Origin: Halosegnis longus
Lineage (GTDB): Archaea; Halobacteriota; Halobacteria; Halobacteriales; Haloarculaceae
Length of the DNA: 64,000 bases
NCBI RefSeq assembly: GCF_009663395.1
Contig: NZ_QKNW01000001.1
Location: forward strand, 1-64,000
Direction: 5' to 3'
Shown here: one piece after another, positions 53,007 to 61,677 of the stretch
How the letters are laid out: each line of letters opens with the position of its first letter
How positions within the stretch are numbered: the stretch's first letter is position 1
Translations under genes and position numbers: made by a program
The notes under the pieces: model-generated
What the model was told of the DNA's origin: nothing
What the model saw: the letters and a program-made list of their open reading frames with translations, nothing else
Database searches by the model: none

Positions 53007-54416
53007 CTACAGCGAGCAGTTCATCTCGTCACTGTCGGCCGGGATAGTCGTCTCGTCCGCGGAGACGCGCGCGACCGGCTCGCTCGGCTGAACAGCCGCA
53101 CCCCACGCGTCACTCCACTCGTCTGCCGTCGGCACGACGTCTGCGACGGTCATCTCGGAGCGCGCCTGGTTGTTGTACCCCTGGAAGGTGTACCCGCCTT
53201 CGCCTTTCGGGGTGTCTGTGACGGTCATCTCCCGCATCGCACTCGCGATGTCTGCCCCGTCGGTCGAACCGCTCTCCTCGACCCCCTGCACGATTGCCGA
53301 GGCGGCGGTGAACGTTCCAGAGGTAAACAGGTCTGGCACCCGGCCGTAGGCGTTGACGTACCTGTCGACGAACGTGTTGTTGATTTCGTTGTCGTACTGG
53401 TTCCAGTGGTAGCGGGTGGTGAACGGTCCGACACCGAGTCCGTCCAGCTTCTCCTGTGTCAGCGGCGTTCCCAACTGATTCTGGAGCAAGCCGCCGACGA
53501 CGTTGTTGGTGATTTCGGTCGCGAAGCCACCGAACACCGTGAAGTCGTAATCACCCTGCAGATACGACGTGAACAGCGCCGGCAGCGTCGCGACGGTGAA
53601 CCCGCCGACGATGCCCTCTGCACCCGCCTCGACGGCGTTGTCGAGCAGTCCCTCCCACTCGCCGTACCCCTGTGGAACGAACCGCTTCCCGACGATTTCG
53701 ACCCCCTCGTTCCGGAGAACCGACTCGTAGTTGTTGACGACTGCGCGACCGAACGAGTAATCAGCGCCGAACAGAAAAACTCGCGAGACGTCGGATTCGC
53801 GTGCCACGTACTTGCCGCCGGAGCGCGCATCCATCGCCGTGTTCTCCGAGGCGCGGAAGATTTGTTCCCCACAGGTTTCTGCAGTTGCCGTCGCGGATGC
53901 GGACGCAGCAGGTCCCATCATGTACGGGACGCCCGCCTGCTTGGCGACGGTTTCGGCAACGCGGCTGGCCGCGCCTGAGGACGCACATCCAAACAGCATA
54001 TCCACGTCTTCGCCGGTGACGAGGTTCGTCGCCAGCGACTGCGCGTTGTCGGCCGAGAACTGCGTATCTCGGATGTACAGCTCGTAATCGACGTCACCGA
54101 CTGTGACCGTCTGTGAGCCGGATTCCGCGGTGACGCTCGGCTCCTCACCCGCCTTGTACGCGAGACCAGACGAGAACCCCCACACGCCCTGCTGGCCGTA
54201 GTACTGGAGGTCTCCCGAGATTGGTTGTAGTACGCCGATTTTGACCGTTCCTGCTGCGTTTGTCCCTTCCATTGTCGTTCCTGTTGGCGTCGTGTCTGTG
54301 TCTGTTCCGTTGCCACCGCCGTCGCCGTCGGTGCTGCTGGAACAGCCAGCGAGGCCAGCGAGGCCCGCCGCCCCAACTGTCGCCAGTGCACGTCGTCGTG
54401 TGATACCTGGGCTCAT
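53007..54416 (-). CDS. Liv-type ABC substrate-binding lipoprotein
   Basis: A 469-residue extracellular binding protein. The N-terminus is a Tat-type lipoprotein signal (RRRALATVGAAGLAGLAGCSSS, lipobox LAGC). A Thr/Gly/Asp linker follows, then the periplasmic-type type I fold: VKIGVLQPISGDLQYYGQQ and later FLFGADYSFGRAVVNNYESV, EAGAEGIVGGF. Amide, branched-chain amino-acid or urea-like ligands are common in the family; the ligand here is not known. First gene of the importer operon. An A/T element lies about 22 bases before the ATG. Confidence 0.92.
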   Translation of the reverse strand: MSPGITRRRALATVGAAGLAGLAGCSSSTDGDGGGNGTDTDTTPTGTTMEGTNAAGTVKIGVLQPISGDLQYYGQQGVWGFSSGLAYKAGEEPSVTAESGSQTVTVGDVDYELYIRDTQFSADNAQSLATNLVTGEDVDMLFGCASSGAASRVAETVAKQAGVPYMMGPAASASATATAETCGEQIFRASENTAMDARSGGKYVARESDVSRVFLFGADYSFGRAVVNNYESVLRNEGVEIVGKRFVPQGYGEWEGLLDNAVEAGAEGIVGGFTVATLPALFTSYLQGDYDFTVFGGFATEITNNVVGGLLQNQLGTPLTQEKLDGLGVGPFTTRYHWNQYDNEINNTFVDRYVNAYGRVPDLFTSGTFTAASAIVQGVEESGSTDGADIASAMREMTVTDTPKGEGGYTFQGYNNQARSEMTVADVVPTADEWSDAWGAAVQPSEPVARVSADETTIPADSDEMNCSL

Positions 54417-54573
54417 ACAAAACTACCCTCATTGTATACCCCCATCAACTGCATCGTTAATATGTGAACATTGCCCACAGCAGCCGGTAGACGCGCTGCT
54501 ATCGGCAAACGAGTGCGAACCTAGTCACAGCGGTGGTCCACCACTGAAAGTGGGGTCGAAGCGCGCAGTTACG

Positions 54574-55278
54574 TCACTTGTCGAGTTCGGTCATCACGTC
54601 GACCACCCGGGAGAGCATCTTCCGTTGCCCGCGCCGGAGATTCTTCGAGACCGCTGGCTTCGAGACATCGAACTCATCAGCGAGGGTGCTGAGTGTCGCG
54701 GACCGGGGACTCTCGAAATACCCCTCGTTGGCGGCCGTCTCAAGCGTCTGTCGCTCGACATCCGAGAGGTCCTGACACCCTTCGATGAGCTTCATCGCCG
54801 CGCCGGCGTTCTGGACGAACCCCTGTAAGTCGGGCATCTCCGGCGTCGTCCGTTCTAAGACGGTGTACTCGTTGTCTCTGTCGAGTCGAGAGAGCGTTCC
54901 GTCCGCCTCACCAGCGTCGTCGAAGCCGACGTGCCACACCTCGGAGCCGTCTGCGATATAAAACGGACCGGTGATGTATCCGCCCCCTTCGCGAATCGTT
55001 CCCATCGCAGCCGTCTCGTCAATCGCGGTTCGGATGTGAGCAACACCGTCCGTCTTCGAGATGAGATCGTACTCGTGGAGTGCATCGTGGTCGTGGAGCG
55101 TGTCGAGACCCTCATCGAGTGCGAAGGGGTCACTCGCCTCGACAGCCATTCGGGTTTGTAGCTGTTGTCGCGCCGTATCGAACTCCCAGTGAACCGCGGA
55201 GAAGGCTAGCTCGTGTTCCTCTGTCGCGTGGATGAACGGACAGTCGTACTGCTCCATATCCAGCGTGACATCAATCAT
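54574..55278 (-). CDS. HTH-10 (Bat-type) transcription regulator
   Basis: A 234-residue regulator. The N-terminal ~170 residues form a sensor-like domain (MIDVTLDMEQYDCPFIHATE; EVWHVGFDDAGEADGTLSRL). The C-terminal ~60 residues hold the HTH-10 domain: LSDVERQTLETAANEGYFES then the helix-turn-helix LSTLADEFDVSKPAVSKNLR. HTH-10 proteins control metabolic genes in haloarchaea. It lies between the importer operon and the ligase gene on the same strand and is the best candidate regulator of both. ATG 55278 is the natural start. Confidence 0.88.
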   Translation of the reverse strand: MIDVTLDMEQYDCPFIHATEEHELAFSAVHWEFDTARQQLQTRMAVEASDPFALDEGLDTLHDHDALHEYDLISKTDGVAHIRTAIDETAAMGTIREGGGYITGPFYIADGSEVWHVGFDDAGEADGTLSRLDRDNEYTVLERTTPEMPDLQGFVQNAGAAMKLIEGCQDLSDVERQTLETAANEGYFESPRSATLSTLADEFDVSKPAVSKNLRRGQRKMLSRVVDVMTELDK

Positions 55279-55347
55279 AGCGCTCCCCGTTTCCGGTAAC
55301 ATTTGCACCGCAGAACATAAATCTATCCCAAACAATCATGTTGATGT

Positions 55348-56901
55348 CTACGATGAGTCGCCAAACCGGTCGCTAACGGCGTCTCTATCGATTTTCGACG
55401 GCCCGGCGTGAGGGAACTCGTCGACGAACGCGAGCGTCTTCGGATGTTTGAACCGCGCCAGCCGGTCGTCGAGAAACGTTTCGAGCCGCTCGATTGTGAG
55501 CGACTCGTCGCCTTTGATGACCGCTCGTCCGACCGTGCCCCAGGTCTCGTCTGGGACGCCGATAACGATTGCCTCCTCGATGTCTGGGTGGTCGGTGAGC
55601 GCATCCTCGACCTCGGCAGGGTAGACGTTCTCCCCGCCGCTCACGAACATGTTCTTCTTCCGTCCCTCGATGTAGTAGTAGCCGTCACCGTCGGCCCGGG
55701 CCAGGTCGCCGGTGGACACCCAGCCGCCGCCGAAGGTCGCTTCTGATTCGCTCGGGGATGCGAGGTATCCGTCGGCCGCAGCGGGGCTGGACAGTTCGAG
55801 CTCGCCCACATCGCCCGTCGGAACGGTGTTCCCGTCGTCGTCGACGACGCGGACACTGACGTGCGGACCGGGGACCCCAACTGAGGCTGCCTTCTCACGC
55901 GGCCAGTCGTCGGGCATCGCGAAGTTGTTCGGCCCACACTCCGTCAGCCCGTACCCTTGCGAGAGGTCGACGCCGCGGTCCCACCACGTCTCCAAGACAT
56001 CACGCCGGCAGGGGCCACCGCCGGATTTGGCAAATCGGAGCGAGGAGAGGTCGGTCGCGTCCCACTGCTCGTGAGTCGCCATCATGCGTAACACGGCAGG
56101 AACAGCGACTAACACGGTGGCGTTTCGCTGAGCGAGCACTCGCAACACCTCCCCGGGGTCGAACTCCCGAGCGATAACGACGGTTCCGCCGACGTGGAAG
56201 AGTGGCACCGTCAACACGTTCCACCCCCCGGTGTGGAACATCGGGAACGGCATCGGCGTCGTGTCGGTCTGACCGAGGCCCCAGGCGGCGATTGTCGTCA
56301 TCGAGTTCCAGTACACCGCTCTGTGGGGGATGACCGTCTCTTTGGGTGTTCCGGTCGACCCACCGGTGTGCAAGAGCAAGTGTGGGTCTTCGAGGCTGGC
56401 CGGTGACTCCGTTGGCGTCGCTGGCGCCCTCGTTCGAGCAGTATCCAGCGATGTTCCACAGGGCGTGTCGGTTTTCGCGTCCGGATTCTGTTCACCGACG
56501 AGGAACGTTTCGGGGTCATTGGCCCCCGACAGCAGCGGGTCGAACAGCTCTGTAAGCGACGCCTCAACCACGAGAGCAACGGGGTCGACTCGCGCTGCTA
56601 ACTCTTCGAGTTCGGGAGGGGCCAATCGGTGGGAGACGGGGGCGAGCACCGCCCCGAGTTTTCCCGTCGCAAAAAAGAGGTCGACCAGTGCGGGCCGGTT
56701 TCGCGAGACAGCAAGCACGTGGTCGCCGGCTTCTACGCCCGCCTCAGTGAGGGCTGTAGCCGTTTTCTCGGCGCGCTCATCGAGCGCTGCGTACGTGTAC
56801 TCCGTTCCGGTCGTCGCGTCGACGAGTCCGACCCGGTCCGGGGAGAGTGACGCGCGCCGGCGGCTCCAGTCACCGACCCAGTCGGGGGCGAACTCAGCCA
56901 T
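55348..56901 (-). CDS. Acyl-CoA synthetase/AMP-dependent ligase
   Basis: A 517-residue ANL enzyme activating a carboxylic acid with ATP and CoA. P-loop-like LLLHTGGSTGTPKETVIPH, VSQGYGLTECGPNNFAMP (A5-type Y-G-x-T-E), VSTGDLARADGDGYYYIEGRKK (catalytic hinge D) and C-terminal GPSKIDRDAVSDRF with the catalytic Lys region. No ACP or aminotransferase domain. Substrate unknown: short or aromatic acid is plausible. The first residues overlap the hydrolase stop by eight bases. Confidence 0.92.
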   Translation of the reverse strand: MAEFAPDWVGDWSRRRASLSPDRVGLVDATTGTEYTYAALDERAEKTATALTEAGVEAGDHVLAVSRNRPALVDLFFATGKLGAVLAPVSHRLAPPELEELAARVDPVALVVEASLTELFDPLLSGANDPETFLVGEQNPDAKTDTPCGTSLDTARTRAPATPTESPASLEDPHLLLHTGGSTGTPKETVIPHRAVYWNSMTTIAAWGLGQTDTTPMPFPMFHTGGWNVLTVPLFHVGGTVVIAREFDPGEVLRVLAQRNATVLVAVPAVLRMMATHEQWDATDLSSLRFAKSGGGPCRRDVLETWWDRGVDLSQGYGLTECGPNNFAMPDDWPREKAASVGVPGPHVSVRVVDDDGNTVPTGDVGELELSSPAAADGYLASPSESEATFGGGWVSTGDLARADGDGYYYIEGRKKNMFVSGGENVYPAEVEDALTDHPDIEEAIVIGVPDETWGTVGRAVIKGDESLTIERLETFLDDRLARFKHPKTLAFVDEFPHAGPSKIDRDAVSDRFGDSS

Positions 56902-57697
56902 CGGTGAGAAATGCGCTCAGTCGCTCGTTCACTCGGTCGGCCTCCTCGATGAAAAAGAGGTGTGAGCCGCCCTCGACGATCATGGCGTCGGCGTCGTCGA
57001 TTCCATCGAGTAGGAGTTCACTGTTCTCGACGGGGAGCACGCGGTCGGCCGTACCATGCATCACAAGCGTCGGCACAGCAACGTCGTCCAGCCGGTCTGC
57101 CACGTCGAACGCAGCGACAGCGCCCGCCTGCGCCTCACGCGCGACTGGAGGCGCATCCGAGTCGACCCTCGCGTCGATAATCGACTCGATGAGGTCCGGA
57201 TTCGCGTCCATGAAGCCGTCTGTCACCGCCGGAGCCATCTTGTGTCGGATGGCCTCGCGTTCGGTCGCGCCTTCCGGTACGTCGAACATCCGTGCCATCG
57301 TCTCGTCTGGTGTCGGGACGGCGTCGTCCCCGCCCGGTGACGTACACGCGAGCGTGAGCGACGCAGCCCGGTCGTACGCGAGTGCGTACTGAAGCGCGAC
57401 CATACCACCCATCGACGCTCCGACGACGTGTGCCGCGGTCGTGTCGGTTGCATCGAGGACCGCTTCCAGGTCCCCGGCCATCGCTTCGATACTGTACGGC
57501 GGGTCGGGGACCGTCGATTCGCCGGTGCCGCGATTATCCCACAAAACAACGCGATACTCGTCGGCGAGCGCGTCTGCCTGCCACTGCCACATCCAGCGCC
57601 CGTAGCCGAGTCCTTCACAGAAGACCACCGTCGGGGCAGACGCCTGCCCACGAACCTCGTAGGCGATCTCGACCCCGTCGTGTTCTGCCAGAGGCAT
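56894..57697 (-). CDS. Alpha/beta hydrolase
   Basis: A 267-residue hydrolase. The nucleophile elbow is VVGASMGGMVALQ (G-x-S-x-G, Ser), the oxyanion region FCEGLGYGRWMW, the acid near PTLVMHGTADRVLPV and the catalytic His in IVEGGSHLFFIEEADRVN. Resembles 3-oxoadipate enol-lactonase/BioH-like enzymes that cleave esters or lactones. First gene of a two-gene unit with the acyl-CoA synthetase (overlap of eight bases). The ATG at 57697 (MPLAEHDGVEIAYEV) is preferred to an upstream GTG. Confidence 0.9.
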   Translation of the reverse strand: MPLAEHDGVEIAYEVRGQASAPTVVFCEGLGYGRWMWQWQADALADEYRVVLWDNRGTGESTVPDPPYSIEAMAGDLEAVLDATDTTAAHVVGASMGGMVALQYALAYDRAASLTLACTSPGGDDAVPTPDETMARMFDVPEGATEREAIRHKMAPAVTDGFMDANPDLIESIIDARVDSDAPPVAREAQAGAVAAFDVADRLDDVAVPTLVMHGTADRVLPVENSELLLDGIDDADAMIVEGGSHLFFIEEADRVNERLSAFLTDG

Positions 57698-57921
57698 ATC
57701 TACTCCCACAACACCCCCCACTATCAACAGGTCCATTCACATGTTAACCCAGTCGCGAGCGGGAGCACACCGCTCACCAGTAGCTCGGTTACTGAAGTGA
57801 CGACCCGCGTCCGGCAGAAATGATGTATTCTCAATGTATCAGAGTCACCGGTAGCATTTTATTAGTGAACTGCTTGGCTGCGTACGCACCGACTACCAAG
57901 CAGTTCGCTCGACTCACCCCA
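57698..57921. other. Divergent gap before the kinase gene
   Basis: No gene supported. It separates the hydrolase promoter (minus strand) from the kinase promoter (plus strand), with an A/T-rich stretch near 57815-57865. Confidence 0.4.
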
Positions 57922-60054
57922 GTGTCCACACCCAGCCCAATCCGCGTCCTGCACGTCGATGACGAGCCAGGCTTCGGCGACATGGTCGCAGAGTTCCTCG
58001 AACGAGAAGATGCGCACCTCGACGTGACGACAGCGACGAGTGCCGCTGACGGTATCGAGCGGCTGGAGGAGACCCAGTTTGACTGTATCGTCTCCGACTA
58101 CGACATGCCCGACCAGAACGGGCTCCAGTTTTTCGAGTCGGTCCGAGACGCCCACCCGAATCTCCCGTTCATTCTATTCACGGGTAAGGGGAGCGAGGAA
58201 ATTGCGAGCGATGCAATCTCGGCCGGCGTCGACGACTACTTACAAAAGCAGGGTGGCACTGGCCAGTACACGCTGCTCGCCCACCGAATCACGAACGCGG
58301 TCGCACAGTATCGGTCCGAACAGGAGATAGAGGCCAGCCAGGAACGGCTCTCGCTGTTCTTCGAACAGTCACCGCTCGGCGCGCTCGAGTGGACCGCGGA
58401 GTTCGATATCGCGCGGGCTAACGAACAGGCCGAGGAGATTCTCGGATTCGCCGAGGAAGAACTGGTCGGCAGCTCGTGGCGGCGGCTCATCCCGGAGGCC
58501 GAACAGGACGGCGTCGCCGAGATGTTCTCCGAGATGCTCGCCGAGTCGAAGGCGTACGACGTCGAACAGGAGACCATCACCAGCGACGGCGAGCGAATCA
58601 TCTGTGAGTGGCACCACCGCGTCGTCAGGGACGAGCTCGGTGACATCGTCACGGTGTTCTCGAAGTTCCAGAACATCAGCCAGCGAGTCCGACGTGAGGA
58701 GAAGCTCGCCAAGGAGCGTGCGTTTACCGAACAGGCACTCGACACGCTCGACGACGTGTTCTACGTCGTCGAGGCCGACGGGACGCTCACGCGGTGGAAC
58801 GAGCGCTTGAGCGATATCACCGGCCGCTCCGACGTCGAACTGGATGGGAAAGACGTTCAGACGCTGTTTTCACCAGCCGACCGCGACAGCGTCAGCGACG
58901 CAATCGAGACGGCTGTCGAGGCGGGGACAGCGACCGTCGAGGCGAGCTTGCTCACCGCGGCGGGTGAACCGACCCCGTACGAGCTCACCGGCAGGCGGTT
59001 GACCGACCCGCACGGCGAGTTCGTCGGCATCGTCGGCATCGGGAGGGACCTCTCGGAACGCAAAGAGCGCAAGGCGGAGCTTCAGTTCGTTCACGACCTG
59101 CTGGACCAGACCGAACAGATTGCCGATGTCGGCGGGTGGGAACTCGAGATGGAGACGGGAGAGATGTTCTGGACGGCGCATCTGTTCGAGATGCTGGGCG
59201 TCGACTACGAGGACGCGCCGCCGCTCGACGAGGCGCTCGACGTGTACGTCGAAGAAGACCGGGAACGCGTCGCAAACGCAATCGAGACGGTGGTCGCGAC
59301 GGGCGAACCAGCCAAGGTCGAAGCCCGGTACGAGCGTCCGGACGGGGAAATTCGGTGGTTCGGCGTGCAGGGCGAGCCCGGTATCGAGGACGGCGAGGTG
59401 ACGCGGATTCGCGGGGCCGTACAGGACATCACCGAGCACAAGCAGCGCGAGGCGCAACTGGAGCAGTTCGCATCCATCGTGAGCCACGACCTCCGAAACC
59501 CGCTGAACGTGGCAGAAGGGCGGCTCGAACTCGCACGACAAGAGTGCGACAGCGAGCACTTGCCCCGCGTCGCACAGGCCCACGAGCGGATGAGCGACCT
59601 CATCGCGGACCTCCTCGACCTGGCGCGGGGAGACGGGCGGGTGGGCGTGATAGAGCGTATCGACCTCGGAGCGCTTGCGGGAGAGTGCTGGGACGCAGTC
59701 GAGACGGGGGACGCGACGCTGGTGAACGACGCCGAGAGCCATTTCCACGCCGACCAGAGCCAGCTCAAGCAGTTGCTCGAGAATCTGATTCGAAACGCAA
59801 TCGAACACGGCGGCGACGACGTGACGATTACGATAGGCGACCAGCCCGGCGGCTTCTACGTCGCCGACGACGGCCCGGGAATTCCACCCGAAGACCGCGA
59901 GCAGGTGTTCGAGCCGGGGTACTCGACATCGACGGACGGGACCGGATTCGGACTGAGCATCATCAAACAGATTACCGAAGCCCACGGCTGGACCGTCAAC
60001 ATCAACACCAGCGCCGACGGCGGGGTACGGTTCGAAGTTACGGGCGTCGAGTGA
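57922..60054 (+). CDS. Hybrid histidine kinase: REC-PAS-PAS-PAS-HisKA-HATPase
   Basis: About 710 residues from GTG 57922; an upstream in-frame ATG at 57820 adds a poorly conserved 34-residue lead. N-terminal receiver domain: IRVLHVDDEPGFGDM, phospho-acceptor Asp59 in FDCIVSDYDMPDQNG, and LPFILFTGKGSEEIASDA. Three PAS domains follow (LSLFFEQSPLGALEWTAE; EQALDTLDDVFYVVEADGTL; LLDQTEQIADVGGWELEMET). HisKA has FASIVSHDLRNPLNVAEGRL (phosphorylated His). The HATPase shows NLIRNAIEHGGD, YVADDGPGIP and TDGTGFGLSIIKQI. A soluble sensor kinase lacking membrane helices. Convergent with the KaiC-like gene. Confidence 0.92.
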   Translation: MSTPSPIRVLHVDDEPGFGDMVAEFLEREDAHLDVTTATSAADGIERLEETQFDCIVSDYDMPDQNGLQFFESVRDAHPNLPFILFTGKGSEEIASDAISAGVDDYLQKQGGTGQYTLLAHRITNAVAQYRSEQEIEASQERLSLFFEQSPLGALEWTAEFDIARANEQAEEILGFAEEELVGSSWRRLIPEAEQDGVAEMFSEMLAESKAYDVEQETITSDGERIICEWHHRVVRDELGDIVTVFSKFQNISQRVRREEKLAKERAFTEQALDTLDDVFYVVEADGTLTRWNERLSDITGRSDVELDGKDVQTLFSPADRDSVSDAIETAVEAGTATVEASLLTAAGEPTPYELTGRRLTDPHGEFVGIVGIGRDLSERKERKAELQFVHDLLDQTEQIADVGGWELEMETGEMFWTAHLFEMLGVDYEDAPPLDEALDVYVEEDRERVANAIETVVATGEPAKVEARYERPDGEIRWFGVQGEPGIEDGEVTRIRGAVQDITEHKQREAQLEQFASIVSHDLRNPLNVAEGRLELARQECDSEHLPRVAQAHERMSDLIADLLDLARGDGRVGVIERIDLGALAGECWDAVETGDATLVNDAESHFHADQSQLKQLLENLIRNAIEHGGDDVTITIGDQPGGFYVADDGPGIPPEDREQVFEPGYSTSTDGTGFGLSIIKQITEAHGWTVNINTSADGGVRFEVTGVE

Positions 60055-60063
60055 CCCTGTCGG

Positions 60064-61590
60064 TCAGTGGTCGTCGTCGACGTACGGGTTCGCTTCGGCG
60101 TACGGGTTCTCGCGCGTCTGCGGTGGGTGTTGGACGCGGACGTACGGCGGTTCGTCGATGTACTCCACGAGCGAGGTCGTTCCGACGAAGCCACACGGTG
60201 ATTTCCGGAGCGCGAGATACTGTCGCCCGGCGTCATCCACCCACGTGTCGAGAACCTGCTCGACGGAGTCGCGGTAAAACGCCGCGACCTCGTCGGGCAC
60301 CGTGTTCGGATTCAGCACTTCGAGCAGGGCGCTGTCGGGGTCGAGGAGTTGCGCCTCCTCGAAGTACCGGACCCGGCGGGCGGCCTCGTGACCCAGCGTG
60401 TGGACGATGGCGTTCCCGTTCACCAGCGAGTACGTCGTCCCGTCGGTTTCGTCGTGGAGGCGCTTGAGTAGCTCCGTCACCGTCTCGGGGTCGTGTTCGG
60501 GGGTGAAGACACACGACCGGCTCTCGTCCCACGTGCCCACGAGGTCGACGACCGCGAGCTGCCCGGAGTCGAGAAACGCCTCGACGTCGTAGCCGTGGCC
60601 CGACAGGAGCTGTTGGGTGCGACTTTCCCGTAGCTCGATCGTCGGCACGAGAATTACTTTCTCGTCCGTTTCGAGCCCGTGACGCAGGAGCGCGCTGAAG
60701 AAGACGTTGAGATTCGCCCGGCCGTCGTGTTCGAGTAAGACGCCCGCACCACGCACCAGTCCGCCGCCGGCGAGTGCGTCGAGTCCATCGATACCGACTG
60801 GCGTGTGTGCGTGGTCTTTCAGCGCCGGGGGTTGTGAACGCCGTTCCGGAGCCAGCCGAAGCCCGTCGGTCCCGAACTCGACTTCCATCTCGCGGCGGTC
60901 GTAGTCGACGCCCCGCATCTTCGTGATTCGGAGGAAGTTGTGCGGGTCGTCCTCGATGGGCCGCTGCGCGAGTTCGATAACGCCGTGGGTCGTGAACTCG
61001 AGCGTCTCCGTCGTCCTGTCGTTCCCCTGCTCGGCCGTGAACAGACTCGTCGCGCCGAACTCGTCGGAGAAGAACCGAATCAGGTCCAGGACGGACCGGC
61101 GGAACCGCTGTGGGTCGTTCGCGATGACCGAAAGCCCGGAGACGCTGTCAAGGACGACGCGGTCGACCGGGCCGAACCGTCCGAGATACTCGCGGACGTA
61201 CTCGGGGGTAAAGGGGAGACTGAACCCCTCGGCGAGCATCTCGTCACCCTCGTCGTCGGCCGCCAGCGTCTGGAGGGTGAGTTCCTCCTCGCCGCTTTCG
61301 ATCGTCTTGCCCACGCTGGCGTGGATCGAGGTGACGGAGAGGTTCTCGTGTTCGAGTTCGAACGCGAAGTCGGCAAACGACTGTCGGAGTTCGTCGATGG
61401 TCTGTTCGGTGCTGATGTAGAGACACTCCTCGCCTGCATTGAGTCCCGCCTGGAGGAACTGCATCGACAGCGTCGACTTGCCGCTTCCGGGACCACCGAT
61501 GAGTAGCGTCGATCGGTTTGCCGGGTAGCCGCCGTCGAGCATTCCATCAAGCACGCGCGACCCGCTGGAGACAGAAGTATGACCCGTCAT
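60064..61590 (-). CDS. KaiC-like (RecA-superfamily) ATPase
   Basis: A 508-residue protein with two RecA-like domains. Domain 1 has Walker A GGPGSGKST (residues 32-40) and a KaiC-like ECLYISTEQTIDELRQSFADF, then VDRVVLDSVSGLSVIA (Walker B). Domain 2 (from about 255) begins VGIDGLDALAGGGLVRGAGVLLEHDGRANLN, where the P-loop G-x4-GK-T/S is lost, so it probably does not bind ATP. Haloarchaeal relatives are linked to signal transduction and motility sensing. It faces the hybrid kinase with nine bases between the stops. ATG 61590 is the start with the conserved MTGHTSVSSG. Confidence 0.88.
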   Translation of the reverse strand: MTGHTSVSSGSRVLDGMLDGGYPANRSTLLIGGPGSGKSTLSMQFLQAGLNAGEECLYISTEQTIDELRQSFADFAFELEHENLSVTSIHASVGKTIESGEEELTLQTLAADDEGDEMLAEGFSLPFTPEYVREYLGRFGPVDRVVLDSVSGLSVIANDPQRFRRSVLDLIRFFSDEFGATSLFTAEQGNDRTTETLEFTTHGVIELAQRPIEDDPHNFLRITKMRGVDYDRREMEVEFGTDGLRLAPERRSQPPALKDHAHTPVGIDGLDALAGGGLVRGAGVLLEHDGRANLNVFFSALLRHGLETDEKVILVPTIELRESRTQQLLSGHGYDVEAFLDSGQLAVVDLVGTWDESRSCVFTPEHDPETVTELLKRLHDETDGTTYSLVNGNAIVHTLGHEAARRVRYFEEAQLLDPDSALLEVLNPNTVPDEVAAFYRDSVEQVLDTWVDDAGRQYLALRKSPCGFVGTTSLVEYIDEPPYVRVQHPPQTRENPYAEANPYVDDDH

Positions 61591-61677
61591 CTGTCCCCGT
61601 ATACGGTCAACGCACATAATAAAACCACCTCTCAGTATCTGGGCTGCAACCGCCCCAGCGTCTCCCGTGGGAACTGC

